Translations under genes and position numbers: made by a program
Source: Enterococcus hulanensis
Lineage (GTDB): Bacteria; Bacillota; Bacilli; Lactobacillales; Enterococcaceae
DNA: 56,237 nucleotides
NCBI RefSeq assembly: GCF_005405485.1
Contig: NZ_BJED01000023.1
Location: forward strand, 1-56,237
Direction of reading: 5' to 3'
The notes under the pieces: model-generated
Database searches by the model: none
Told to the model about the DNA's origin: nothing
The model's input: only the letters and a program-made list of their open reading frames with translations
Shown here: positions 1 to 7,953 of the stretch, piece after piece
How positions within the stretch are numbered: the stretch's first letter is position 1
Layout: each line of letters begins with the position of its first letter

Positions 1-19
1 AATAAAAGCAACAAAAAAA

Positions 20-40
20 TAGAGTGGATTTCTCCACTCC
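20..40. terminator. Intrinsic hairpin terminator at window edge
   Basis: A 7-bp perfect stem (22-28 with 33-39, loop TTTC) is flanked by A-rich sequence on the left and AAAAAA on the right. Read on the minus strand it ends in a T-rich run. It may be a second terminator for the flavin reductase gene or belong to a gene outside the window. Confidence 0.5.
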
Positions 41-140
41 GAAAAAAGTCTAACTTTTTGGGGTCACTACAGATTTTCTCTTTGATCGGATAGGTCTTTT
101 TGTTGTGAAGCAGAGCGTAAAGTAAAATTAGTGGACAGCA

Positions 141-166
141 AAAAAATACCCGCATCTCTGCAGGTA
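141..166 (-). terminator. Terminator of the flavin reductase gene
   Basis: On the minus strand an 8-bp stem (159-166 with 147-154, one G-U pair, 4-base loop) is followed by six T residues (141-146). It starts 14 bases after the stop codon of the minus-strand gene ending at 180. Confidence 0.75.
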
Positions 167-179
167 CTTTCAGCATTAA

Positions 180-734
180 TTATTTAGTTAATTTATTGAA
201 GAACTCAATATATTTGTCAGTGATTGTCTTGAAGAATTCGACTGTACCGTCAGCGATATGACCATCATTGTCAACTAAGTTCATGATACCGCCAATATAT
301 GCTTCAGGCTGTTGGAGAGTTGGAACATCTAAGAAGACCAATGATTGACGTAAAGCATGGTTTGCACCAAATCCACCAGGGCCGCCAGGTGAAACGGTCA
401 CTACTAAACCAGGTTTGCCGCCCCAAACGCTGCTGCCCATTGGACGAGAGCCAACATCTAAAGCATTTTTCAATGCGGCTGGAACTGAGCGGTTGTATTC
501 AGGTGTTACAAAGAATAAACCATCCACTTCGTTAATATCTTTACGGAAGCGGGTCCAAGCTTCAGGAGCAGCTCCTTCTACTTCAAGATCCTCGTTGTAG
601 AATGGAAGATCATCGATCTTAATAAATTTTGCTTCGAATCCTTCCGGTAATAATTCTGCAAATTGTTTTGCGACGATTTTGTTATAAGAGTCTTTACGAA
701 GACTGCCTACTAAGATACCAATTGTTTTTGTCAT
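180..734 (-). CDS. NADPH-dependent FMN reductase family protein
   Basis: A 184-aa flavodoxin-like oxidoreductase of the NADPH-dependent FMN reductase family, cytoplasmic, which would pass electrons from NAD(P)H to FMN or quinone/azo-type acceptors. The N-terminal motif GSLRKDSYNK is the phosphate-binding loop of this fold, and the central PEYNRSVPAALKNALD stretch is the family signature for flavin contacts. A GGAGGA ribosome site lies just before the ATG, and a terminator follows the stop. It is monocistronic and divergent from rpsP. The physiological substrate cannot be deduced from sequence. Confidence 0.85.
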   Translation of the reverse strand: MTKTIGILVGSLRKDSYNKIVAKQFAELLPEGFEAKFIKIDDLPFYNEDLEVEGAAPEAWTRFRKDINEVDGLFFVTPEYNRSVPAALKNALDVGSRPMGSSVWGGKPGLVVTVSPGGPGGFGANHALRQSLVFLDVPTLQQPEAYIGGIMNLVDNDGHIADGTVEFFKTITDKYIEFFNKLTK

Positions 735-858
735 AATATTTCCTCCTAATGTGTAATAACATTACGTTTGTTATGCTATGAATATAGCTTACAAAAAATA
801 AGTAACCATTGCAAACAATACGACTCGAGAGGAAAATCAGACTGTAAAGAAAAAACTC

Positions 859-887
859 TTTACAGCTACCCAAAAGCGTGGTAGACT
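859..887 (+). promoter_or_regulatory. Promoter for rpsP operon
   Basis: TTTACA (859-864) and TAGACT (882-887) are separated by 17 bases, 39 bases before the rpsP start. The -35 box is part of the 3' strand of a perfect 9-bp inverted repeat (842-850 with 857-865), so an operator role is possible. Assigned by pattern only. Confidence 0.5.
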
Positions 888-925
888 ACATCTTGTGATT
901 AATTATATGGAGGTGTAGTTATACA

Positions 926-1201
926 ATGGCAGTTAAAATTCGCTTGAAACGTATGGGTTCTAAAAAGAAACCTTTCTACCGTATCGTTGTTGCTGATTCT
1001 CGTTCTCCTCGTGATGGACGTTTTATCGAAACTGTGGGTACTTACAATCCTTTGAAAGACCCTGCAGAAGTCGTATTAAAAGAAGAAGATGTTTTAAACT
1101 GGTTACAAAAAGGTGCACAACCTTCTGATACAGTTCGTAACATCCTTTCTAAAGAAGGCATCATGCAAAAACACCACGACGCTAAATTCGCTAAGAAATA
1201 A
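926..1201 (+). CDS. rpsP: 30S ribosomal protein S16
   Basis: A 91-aa protein of normal length for bacterial S16, which binds 16S rRNA during 30S assembly. The start [19 protein letters not shown] and the segment [12 protein letters not shown] are diagnostic. A GGAGGTG ribosome site precedes the ATG. It is the first gene of the conserved rpsP-khpA-rimM-trmD-rplS region of Firmicutes, and the KH-domain gene follows 11 bases after the stop, so the two are cotranscribed. Confidence 0.98.
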   Translation: MAVKIRLKRMGSKKKPFYRIVVADSRSPRDGRFIETVGTYNPLKDPAEVVLKEEDVLNWLQKGAQPSDTVRNILSKEGIMQKHHDAKFAKK

Positions 1202-1212
1202 GGTGATCAAAT

Positions 1213-1458
1213 ATGCAAGATTTAACTAACCTTGTGTTGACCATTGTCCACCCTTTGGTGACAAAACCTGATGAAGTGAAATTAGAGATCGAAGAATCTA
1301 AAGATTTCTTAGAGTACAACTTAACGGTTGCACCTGAAGATATCGGCAGAATTATCGGGAAACAAGGCCGAGTTGCAAAAGCGATCCGTACGATCGTGTA
1401 TAGTGTTCGGACTAATGGACCGAAAAAAGTTCGTCTTAACATCGTGGATGGTAAATAA
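1213..1458 (+). CDS. khpA: KH-domain RNA-binding protein KhpA
   Basis: An 81-aa single KH-domain protein (YlqC/KhpA family). The GxxG loop appears as IIGKQGR at about residues 47-53, preceded by the conserved VAPEDIG segment. In Gram-positive bacteria KhpA pairs with KhpB (EloR/Jag) to bind RNA and influence cell elongation and division. Its place directly after rpsP is the conserved arrangement. An intrinsic terminator follows. Confidence 0.93.
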   Translation: MQDLTNLVLTIVHPLVTKPDEVKLEIEESKDFLEYNLTVAPEDIGRIIGKQGRVAKAIRTIVYSVRTNGPKKVRLNIVDGK

Positions 1459-1464
1459 AGCAAA

Positions 1465-1496
1465 GCACTCGAGTCAGTTTGATTCGGGTGTTTTTT
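1465..1496 (+). terminator. Terminator after rpsP-khpA
   Basis: A stem formed by 1466-1472 and 1484-1490 (one T-G pair) is followed by TTTTTT, 8 bases after the khpA stop codon. Confidence 0.8.
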
Positions 1497-1536
1497 CGTT
1501 AGAAATACGGTAAACTATGGGTGGAGGTGTTCCAAT

Positions 1537-2373
1537 ATGAAAAAATATTTGTTGTTGTTTAGTGCATTGTTTGTTTTGGCTGCTTGTAATTCGGGAAATA
1601 ATGATTCAAAAGATAGCACCACGAAGTCGACTGCAGCAGCGACTGAGAAAACAAGTTCGAAAGCAACTACAGCCACTTCAGAAAATAGTTCAAGTAAAAA
1701 TTCGTCAACTACATCAAATACAAAGACGCAAACCAGTTCAACAAAAACAGATTCGTCTCATGGCAATCATGCGATGTCGGCGATGGATGAGCTGCAAGCC
1801 AATTATCCAAATGATAAATTTCCTGATCCTGCAACAATCAGCGGAGGGAAACAAATCGGTATCACTGCTTCAGAGGAGCAAGGAACATTGAAGGTCAATT
1901 ATTATGTTGTGAATGAAGAGACGCCTTTTAATGATCCGGCGCTAAATGACCAAACACCAGTTGCTCAATTCCAACGCAAGGCGTTTGATTCAAAGGAAAC
2001 AGCTCAAAACGAAGTTGGGCAAACCTATGATCCAAATGGTCAGCAGGTTGATTTAGGGCACAACATTACTGGCTATCGCAGTGCTGGGGCTGGTTCGAGC
2101 TTCATTATGTGGAAAGAAGGCAATTGGAGTTTAGCTGTGCGGGCAAATAATCTTGAACAAGAAGATCCTGTTCCGTTAGCAAAACAAACCGTTGAATACC
2201 TTGAAGGTGCCTTCTTGCCGGTTCCTAAAGATGCTGGACAAATTTCATTACGGGTAGCACCTGGCGATTTCCAATCAAATAGTGTGGTTTGGCAAGATAA
2301 TCAAACCGTTTATACAATCATGAACAGTGATTCAATGAGCAGCCTGAAGATGGCTGTCTCAATGGCAAAATAG
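1537..2373 (+). CDS. Putative secreted lipoprotein with Ser/Thr-rich linker
   Basis: A 278-aa protein with a short lysine-plus-hydrophobic signal peptide and lipobox LAAC, so Cys17 should be lipidated and anchor it to the outer face of the membrane. Residues 20-75 are an almost pure Ser/Thr/Lys/Asn linker typical of enterococcal surface lipoproteins. The globular part (about 80-278) has no domain I can name. A GGAGGTG ribosome site is present. It sits between khpA and rimM, where many Firmicutes have no gene. Function unknown. Confidence 0.8.
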   Translation: MKKYLLLFSALFVLAACNSGNNDSKDSTTKSTAAATEKTSSKATTATSENSSSKNSSTTSNTKTQTSSTKTDSSHGNHAMSAMDELQANYPNDKFPDPATISGGKQIGITASEEQGTLKVNYYVVNEETPFNDPALNDQTPVAQFQRKAFDSKETAQNEVGQTYDPNGQQVDLGHNITGYRSAGAGSSFIMWKEGNWSLAVRANNLEQEDPVPLAKQTVEYLEGAFLPVPKDAGQISLRVAPGDFQSNSVVWQDNQTVYTIMNSDSMSSLKMAVSMAK

Positions 2374-2396
2374 TTGAAACAGAAAGAGGAAGATTC

Positions 2397-2921
2397 GTGA
2401 CTAATTATTATAAAGTCGGAAAGATCGTTAATACTCACGGAATTCGTGGGGAAGTGCGCGTGATTTCTACTACTGATTTTACGGAAGAACGTTATCAAGT
2501 CGGAGAGCAGCTTTTCTTGTTCCGTGACAATCAGGATGTTCTTACTTTGACGATCGCAAGTTATCGCAGACATAAAAATTTTGATTTACTGAGCTTTGAA
2601 GGCTATGAGAATATCAATTTAGTAGAACCTTTTCGCGATGGGATTCTAAAAATCTCTGAAAAGCAATTAGGGGAACTGAATGAGCATGAATATTATTATC
2701 ATGAAATCATTGGTCTGACAGTCGTTGACGAAGAGGAGAAGGAAATCGGCAAAATCACTGAGATTCTATCTCCAGGGGCAAACGATGTTTGGGTCGTCAA
2801 GCGTAAAGGCAAAAAAGACGCATTGATTCCCTACATTGAATCAGTTGTGAAGGACATTGATTTGACCGAAGGCGTTGTTCACGTGGAAATTCCAGAAGGG
2901 TTGTTGGACGATGCGGATTGA
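2397..2921 (+). CDS. rimM: 16S rRNA processing protein RimM
   Basis: A 174-aa ribosome maturation factor that binds S19 and helps 16S rRNA processing in the 30S head. The N-terminal [17 protein letters not shown] and the PRC-barrel segment beginning near ANDVWVV are typical. The start is GTG with AGAGGA upstream. The 3' end overlaps the trmD start by 11 bases, implying translational coupling. Confidence 0.95.
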   Translation: MTNYYKVGKIVNTHGIRGEVRVISTTDFTEERYQVGEQLFLFRDNQDVLTLTIASYRRHKNFDLLSFEGYENINLVEPFRDGILKISEKQLGELNEHEYYYHEIIGLTVVDEEEKEIGKITEILSPGANDVWVVKRKGKKDALIPYIESVVKDIDLTEGVVHVEIPEGLLDDAD

Positions 2922-3648
2922 TGTATTGACCATTTTCCCAAAAATGATCGAGGGACCATTAGGTGAATCTATCATTGGAAAAGCTGTTGAGAAAGAGTTG
3001 TTGGAGATCAATGTCCATGACTTCCGTCAATATTCAGACAACAAGCACAAACAAGTGGACGATTATCCTTATGGCGGCGGCGCAGGCATGCTGCTGAAGG
3101 TTCAACCGATCTATGATAATTTGAAGGCGATCGAAGCGGAGACCGGCAATCAGAAAAAACGTGTGATCCTGCTTGATCCAGCAGGCAAGCCCTTCAACCA
3201 AAAAATGGCGGAAGAATTTTCGCAAGAGGAACAACTGGTGTTTATTTGCGGACATTACGAAGGCTATGATGAACGGATTCGTTCATTAGTGACCGATGAA
3301 GTCTCGTTAGGAGATTATGTGTTGACTGGCGGGGAGCTTGGTGCGATGGTCATGATCGATGCGACTGTTCGATTATTGCCAGATGTTTTAGGCAATCAAA
3401 CATCTGCTAAAACAGATTCGCATTCGACCGGTTTATTGGAACATCCCCAGTACACACGTCCCGCAGAATTTGAGGGCATGGGTGTGCCGGAAGTTTTGAT
3501 GAATGGCAATCATCGATTGATCGAGGAATGGCAATTAAAAGAATCATTGCGCCGTACGTATTTACGCCGGCCAGATATGCTGGCTAACTTGGAATTAACG
3601 CCAGAGATGGAAAAATTTTTAATAGAGATCAAGCAAGAAGAACAATAA
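2911..3648 (+). CDS. trmD: tRNA (guanine-37-N1) methyltransferase TrmD
   Basis: A 245-aa SPOUT-family enzyme that methylates G37 of tRNAs using S-adenosylmethionine and so prevents +1 frameshifting. The start [10 protein letters not shown], the [10 protein letters not shown] motif and the knot segment [13 protein letters not shown] are diagnostic. I chose ATG 2911 because it gives the canonical N terminus; a longer reading from 2875 only adds residues in the rimM overlap. An intrinsic terminator follows. Confidence 0.96.
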   Translation: MRIDVLTIFPKMIEGPLGESIIGKAVEKELLEINVHDFRQYSDNKHKQVDDYPYGGGAGMLLKVQPIYDNLKAIEAETGNQKKRVILLDPAGKPFNQKMAEEFSQEEQLVFICGHYEGYDERIRSLVTDEVSLGDYVLTGGELGAMVMIDATVRLLPDVLGNQTSAKTDSHSTGLLEHPQYTRPAEFEGMGVPEVLMNGNHRLIEEWQLKESLRRTYLRRPDMLANLELTPEMEKFLIEIKQEEQ

Positions 3649-3656
3649 TTTTTGAA

Positions 3657-3688
3657 GGAAGTCCTTGATTAGTGGGGCTTCCTTTTTT
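3657..3688 (+). terminator. Terminator after trmD
   Basis: An 8-bp stem (3657-3664 with 3675-3682, one wobble pair) is followed by TTTTTT, eight bases past the trmD stop codon. Confidence 0.85.
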
Positions 3689-3838
3689 GCGATTCTTGTT
3701 TTTTACCGTTCATTAGTAAGAAAACCGCTGGAAAATCACGTTGTTACGCTTCGTAACCCACTTGCTACAAAGAGAATCTTCCTTTTGCTGTGGATTTCAT
3801 TGTATGATGGGATCAAGAAATCAGATGGAGGAAAGCAA

Positions 3839-4414
3839 ATGTTAAGTGGAGAAAAAATTCAAATGATGAGAACGGAACATGATTTATCGCAAAAAGAGTT
3901 AGCAGAAAAGTTGGGAGTATCCAGACAAGCGATCGCGAAGTGGGAGACGAATCGCGGTATCCCAGATATCGAAAATTTGAAACGAATCGCCCAGTTATTT
4001 GAAGTGAGTATTGATTACCTAGTAAGTGAAGAAGAATCAATTCAAGAACATGTAATGAAACTCCCGATTGAACTCGAGCAATATCCTATGCCTAAAGGAA
4101 ATGCCTTAAGAGAAGATCAAGTAGTTTTAGAAAAATTCCCAGATGCTGGTGCCATTCGAGAATTGTATCGCAGAAGGAAGATGACGACTAAAGAGAACAT
4201 GGTGGATTTCTTATTATTTCCGGGGATTCAAGAAGTTCAGGATCATTGGCGAGATGCGAGTAAGTATTATTTAATAGAAAGAAACAGCCGCCATTTTCTA
4301 GTAAATGTTACAGAAAATGCTGTACTCACTCGCAGATTAGCTATTGATGTTAGCGGAAAATCCTTTGAACTTGCGGGAGATAAGTTCATTAAGACACGGC
4401 GGAAACTAAAATAA
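3839..4414 (+). CDS. XRE-family helix-turn-helix regulator
   Basis: A 191-aa DNA-binding regulator. Residues about 5-60 form a Cro/C1-type HTH (segments LSQKELAEKLGVSRQAIAKW and IPDIENLKRIAQLF). The remaining ~130 residues are not recognised and may sense a ligand. ATG 3839 has a GGAGG site upstream; an in-frame extension to 3665 lacks one and reads through the trmD terminator. It lies between trmD and rplS as a single gene. Target unknown. Confidence 0.88.
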   Translation: MLSGEKIQMMRTEHDLSQKELAEKLGVSRQAIAKWETNRGIPDIENLKRIAQLFEVSIDYLVSEEESIQEHVMKLPIELEQYPMPKGNALREDQVVLEKFPDAGAIRELYRRRKMTTKENMVDFLLFPGIQEVQDHWRDASKYYLIERNSRHFLVNVTENAVLTRRLAIDVSGKSFELAGDKFIKTRRKLK

Positions 4415-4438
4415 AGTATTTCTGACAAGAATTTTGTC

Positions 4439-4467
4439 TTTACAGATAGAAAATCCTCTGTTAGAAT
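4439..4467 (+). promoter_or_regulatory. Promoter of rplS
   Basis: TTTACA (4439-4444), a 17-base spacer, and TAGAAT (4462-4467) make a near-consensus vegetative promoter about 90 bases upstream of the rplS ATG. Confidence 0.7.
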
Positions 4468-4545
4468 ATTCAGGTGAGTGTAAAGCTCATCTATTATACG
4501 ATATTCCGCTGGGGCAGCTGTCCTAAGAATGTTTGGAATAAGGAG
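4462..4545 (+). ncRNA. Probable L19 leader RNA (autoregulatory 5' UTR)
   Basis: The leader between the promoter and rplS can fold into a stem GAATAT (about 4464-4469)/ATATTC (about 4501-4506) that encloses a smaller TGAG/CTCA hairpin. It is followed by a conserved-looking purine-rich block with GCTGGGGCAGC. Firmicute rplS genes often carry a structured L19 leader by which the protein represses its own mRNA. I assign it by position and structure, not by a covariance search. Confidence 0.55.
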
Positions 4546-4555
4546 AATGATAAAA

Positions 4556-4903
4556 ATGAATCCATTGATTCAAGAACTAACTCAAGAACAATTACGTACT
4601 GATATCCCAGCTTTCCGTCCTGGGGACACTGTTCGCGTTCACGCGAAAGTTGTCGAAGGAACTCGCGAACGTATCCAGTTATTCGAAGGCGTTGTAATCA
4701 AACGTCGTGGAGCTGGCATCAGCGAAACTTACACTGTACGTAAAATCTCTAACGGTGTTGGTGTGGAACGTACTTTCCCACTACACACTCCACGTGTTGC
4801 AAAAATCGAAGTTGTTCGTTACGGTAAAGTGCGTCGTGCAAAACTTTACTACTTGCGTGCATTACACGGAAAAGCAGCTCGTATCAAAGAAATCAGAAGA
4901 TAA
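4556..4903 (+). CDS. rplS: 50S ribosomal protein L19
   Basis: A 115-aa protein of standard length located at the 30S-50S interface. Hallmarks are [29 protein letters not shown] and the basic C-terminal segment [14 protein letters not shown] 4556 follows AGGAGA; an extension to 4529 is not needed. The gene marks the left chromosomal border of the conjugative element, which begins just downstream. Its coding sequence is intact. Confidence 0.97.
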   Translation: MNPLIQELTQEQLRTDIPAFRPGDTVRVHAKVVEGTRERIQLFEGVVIKRRGAGISETYTVRKISNGVGVERTFPLHTPRVAKIEVVRYGKVRRAKLYYLRALHGKAARIKEIRR

Positions 4904-4940
4904 GAAAGCAAAATTCTGTCTATCAAATTTCGAATGTGAA

Positions 4941-4966
4941 AAGTCCTTGTATATCAAGGGCTTTTT
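4941..4966 (+). terminator. Terminator of rplS
   Basis: A 9-bp stem (4941-4949 with 4955-4963, one wobble) runs into a T-run, 37 bases after the rplS stop codon. It insulates rplS from the mobile element. Confidence 0.85.
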
Positions 4967-4970
4967 CTAT

Positions 4971-5247
4971 TTCTCTGAATACCTAAAAATCGTAAAATCA
5001 GGTGTTTTTGTCTGTAATTGTCCTAGATTGCCCCATTTTGACGATACATGTAGTCAAAAGAGGGTTAAATTTACAGATTTGACTGACGACAAAAGTCATA
5101 CGAAAATACCAATACGAACCTCTGAATTTAGCAAGTACTGAGGTTGGCTTGCTAAGAAGGGAGACAAAAGCCATTGCATACTTTGCGGTTGCTGAAAAGG
5201 TTGATAGGACTATATTCTCTATAATATAGTTGAGAGGAAATTTTATT
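4971..5247 (+). other. Left-end noncoding segment of the conjugative element
   Basis: No credible gene is visible here. The segment holds an interleaved pair of inverted repeats that would form an H-type pseudoknot (5117-5154). An 8-bp palindrome (5209-5216 with 5222-5229) surrounds the TATAAT at 5220, just before the first element gene. The attachment site should lie between the rplS stop and this segment. No matching direct repeat was found elsewhere in the window, so its exact position is unknown. Confidence 0.45.
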
Positions 5248-5892
5248 ATGACAGTAGACGATAAGAGAGTGATTTGGAAGCAGAAAAATGATTTGGAGCT
5301 AATGCAGATTATTCTCGGTTTTATTGAAAAATATCAAATTGATTCAGTCAGAAAATATCAGCAAAAGCTGAAAGAACATCCTAAAGAAGTTCCTAGTGTA
5401 TGGTGTATTCAGGAACGTTTCGGTTCTTGGGATAAATTGTTGATCCAGTTAGGTGAAAGTAGAAATGAAAGATATTGCTGGTCAAAAATGTCTGATCAAG
5501 ATTTAGAAGAGATAGTTAGAAATTTTATCAACTCAGAGGTAATTCGTTCCCAAAGAGAATATGAAAGAAAAAGTGCAGGTAACATGAATGTTCCTTCACT
5601 AGATACTTTGAAAAAAAGGTTTGGAGATATTAAGCCCCTTTTTAAAAGGCAAGTTAAGGAGACGATTTCCGATTTTGAGATTCTTTTTGAACTGAGACGA
5701 GAAATAGTCAGATTAGGTTTAGAAAAATCATTATCAATGACTGAGTTTAGAAAAAGAGTCAAATCAGAAACTTTACCTTCTGTAGATACGATTATGCGAA
5801 GAACAGGTAAATCGTGGGAAGATTTAATGAATGAGATAGGCTTTGATTACAGAACTATAAAAGTTGAGAAATTAACTAAAAATTTCAAATAA
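5248..5892 (+). CDS. Protein made of three homing-endonuclease-associated repeats
   Basis: A 214-aa protein made of three tandem ~55-60-residue helical units. They end in related motifs: PSVWCIQERFGSWDKL, PSLDTLKKRFGDIKPL and PSVDTIMRRTGKSWEDL. This matches the homing-endonuclease-associated DNA-binding repeat, but no HNH or GIY-YIG nuclease domain is attached. ATG 5248 has a GAGAGG site; a TTG at 5230 is less likely. It is the first gene of the element and overlaps no neighbour. It may be a small DNA-binding regulator of the transfer genes. Function inferred only. Confidence 0.6.
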   Translation: MTVDDKRVIWKQKNDLELMQIILGFIEKYQIDSVRKYQQKLKEHPKEVPSVWCIQERFGSWDKLLIQLGESRNERYCWSKMSDQDLEEIVRNFINSEVIRSQREYERKSAGNMNVPSLDTLKKRFGDIKPLFKRQVKETISDFEILFELRREIVRLGLEKSLSMTEFRKRVKSETLPSVDTIMRRTGKSWEDLMNEIGFDYRTIKVEKLTKNFK

Positions 5893-5979
5893 AGATGAAA
5901 GAGAATTGGTGAAAAGCTGATTCTCTTTTTTGTTTGGAAAAATTAATTTAGGTCAACACAAAAGAAAAGAGGAAAAAAT

Positions 5980-6330
5980 TTGAAGTTAATTAAAATTAAA
6001 GTGAAAAAAGAATGGGTCGGTAGAATCTTCATTCTAGGTACACAGTTCAAGGAAGCACCAAAAGAGGTAAATGGAGTTCTTGGTAGCTATGTAAAATTTT
6101 ATGGTGATTCGGAAAAACATGGTGCTTTACCAATTGTCGTTGATAAAAGTGCCGCAGCTTTACCAGAAGGAGAAGTCGAAGTCGAGTTCGAAGAGGCTTA
6201 CTTAGTCCCTGATAAAGTTCGTATTACAAGTCGAGAAACCAATGATGATGGTCGAATGATCAATTCAGTAAACGGTTATTTAGACTTCTCTCTTTATTTA
6301 TCGGGCGTAACAGTTAAGGAAGGTGTGTAG
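5980..6330 (+). CDS. DUF961 family protein (Tn916 Orf23-like)
   Basis: A 116-aa protein related to the small DUF961 proteins that begin the transfer region of Tn916-like elements. It starts at TTG 5980 with AGAGGA upstream and ends two bases before the next gene. Visible segments include a C-terminal SGVTVKEG. Its biochemical role is unknown; in Tn916 and ICEBs1 the homologues accompany the coupling ATPase and relaxase genes. Confidence 0.75.
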   Translation: MKLIKIKVKKEWVGRIFILGTQFKEAPKEVNGVLGSYVKFYGDSEKHGALPIVVDKSAAALPEGEVEVEFEEAYLVPDKVRITSRETNDDGRMINSVNGYLDFSLYLSGVTVKEGV

Positions 6331-6332
6331 GT

Positions 6333-6740
6333 ATGGTATTAAAATTTAAGGACAACAACAATATTACTGCAGCTTTAGATGTTTCTAGCTTGGGAGCGAT
6401 CCGTTTTAGTTCATTAGAAGATCACGTTTTAGGCTTTGATGAAGAAACCCGACAAAGCACTGGTGAGATCACTAAAAAAAGGGCAGAGTTGATTTTTGGA
6501 GATAAACGAAAGATTTCAAGTCGTGTCACATTTCCACCAACGGCTGAAATTGAAAATTTTAAATGGCGTGAGGCTGTTGAACTGGTAAATCCAGAATTTC
6601 ACTTAACTTACATTGCGGCTCAAGATGGAAACCGTGAGTACTATGAGCTAGATATTTATGCTGATGGATTGAAGAGAGTATCGGATCAAAAAGCAGCGGA
6701 AACAATCCAAAGTAATTCAAACAATAAAAAGAAAAAATAG
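6333..6740 (+). CDS. DUF961 family protein (Tn916 Orf22-like)
   Basis: A 135-aa paralogue-type companion of the preceding protein (segments GFDEETRQSTGEITKKRAEL and ELDIYADGLKRVSDQKA), ending in a Lys/Asn-rich tail. It has the place and size of Orf22 in Tn916. Tight spacing on both sides indicates an operon running into the coupling ATPase gene. Exact function unknown. Confidence 0.75.
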   Translation: MVLKFKDNNNITAALDVSSLGAIRFSSLEDHVLGFDEETRQSTGEITKKRAELIFGDKRKISSRVTFPPTAEIENFKWREAVELVNPEFHLTYIAAQDGNREYYELDIYADGLKRVSDQKAAETIQSNSNNKKKK

Positions 6741-6774
6741 GTGGAGTTCAATTGAAAAGGAAGGTGATCATTAA

Positions 6775-7953
6775 ATGAGTTTGTTTTCCTACAAAGGAAA
6801 GAGACTTCAGCTGTATTATCAATACTTAAATGTATGGTACACCTTTCTTTTTTCTCTTCCATCATTTGCTATGGTTATTTGGTTATGCTGGACAAGGCAG
6901 GCAGAAATCATATCTTATGTGAATGGGAATCAGCGATATTTTCAACAAATAGCGATTGCAGGAACACTTGGTTTGTTTTTACTACTCTCAAATGTCTGTA
7001 TTTCCATATCAGTTATTAAGCAATCCAGATTGAAAGGTGGTTATTTCAGCAGGATTCAAAGATGCCAATGGTTGCTGAAATATCTGATTGAAAATAATTT
7101 GGTAGATATAAAAAAGAAAAAGACAGAAAGCGGATCGCAAGAATTGCTTCAAACACCAAGTGTTTATTATCGAAGAAAAGATTCCCTGGATTGTTTCACA
7201 TTCAAATTAGGTGGAAAACACCACAAGGAGTTCCTATTAATGGGATCAATTCTAGAAGAATTGTTTTTAGGTGATCTAGTTGAAGTGGATCGTGTACCTA
7301 TGCTTGTAACTTATAAACTGTTATTGGACACAAAAGATCGCCGAATGTCTATTCGAGAAGTCAAAGCAAAAGATGGATCAATCGAGCTGATGAAAGGAGT
7401 CTTTTGGGACTACGATAAAATGCCAAATATGCTGATAAGCGGAGGAATCGGTGGTGGTAAGACTTATTTCATTTACACATTAATCAAGGTGTTTATGGAA
7501 ATTGGAACGGTAAAGATTGCTGATCCGAAACGGTCTGACTTAGGTGTTTTAGCTGAACTTCCTGCATTTAAAGGGCATGTTGTGATGGAAAAAGAAGAGA
7601 TTTTCCGCTTGTTAGAGGACAGTCTGGAAATGATGATCAAGCGCTACAAATATATGCGTGAACATGAAAATTATACTATGGGAAAAAACTATGCTTTTTA
7701 TAAGATGCCTCCATACGTTGTGATCGTGGACGAATGGGCGGCCTTTTTTACTACCCTAGACTACAAAGAAACGGAACGAGTCTTGAAGGTACTGATGCCA
7801 TTGATCTTACAAGGTCGTCAAGCAGGAGTCTATATGATTATTGCTTTGCAGCGGCCAGATGCCCAAAATTTACCCAATGGACTACGAGATAATCTACTCG
7901 CAAAGGCTTCATTAGGTCGATTATCTGAGCTTGGGTACAAGATGACCTACGGA
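6775..7953 (+). CDS. FtsK/SpoIIIE-type coupling ATPase, 5' exon (Tn916 Orf21-like)
   Basis: The first 393 codons of the DNA-translocating ATPase that delivers relaxosome-bound DNA to the conjugation channel. Two N-terminal membrane segments (about residues 22-40 and 60-82) precede the motor domain. Walker A GGIGGGKT is at about 223-230 and Walker B VIVDEWA at about 315-321. The reading frame is broken after GGA (7953), where a group II intron begins with GTGCG. Without splicing, translation would add 11 residues and stop at 7989. Joining to 10476 restores the frame. Confidence 0.93.

Noticed and set aside
3665-3838. N-terminal extension of the XRE regulator
   Set aside because: It begins within the trmD terminator and lacks a ribosome site; the HTH starts properly from 3839.
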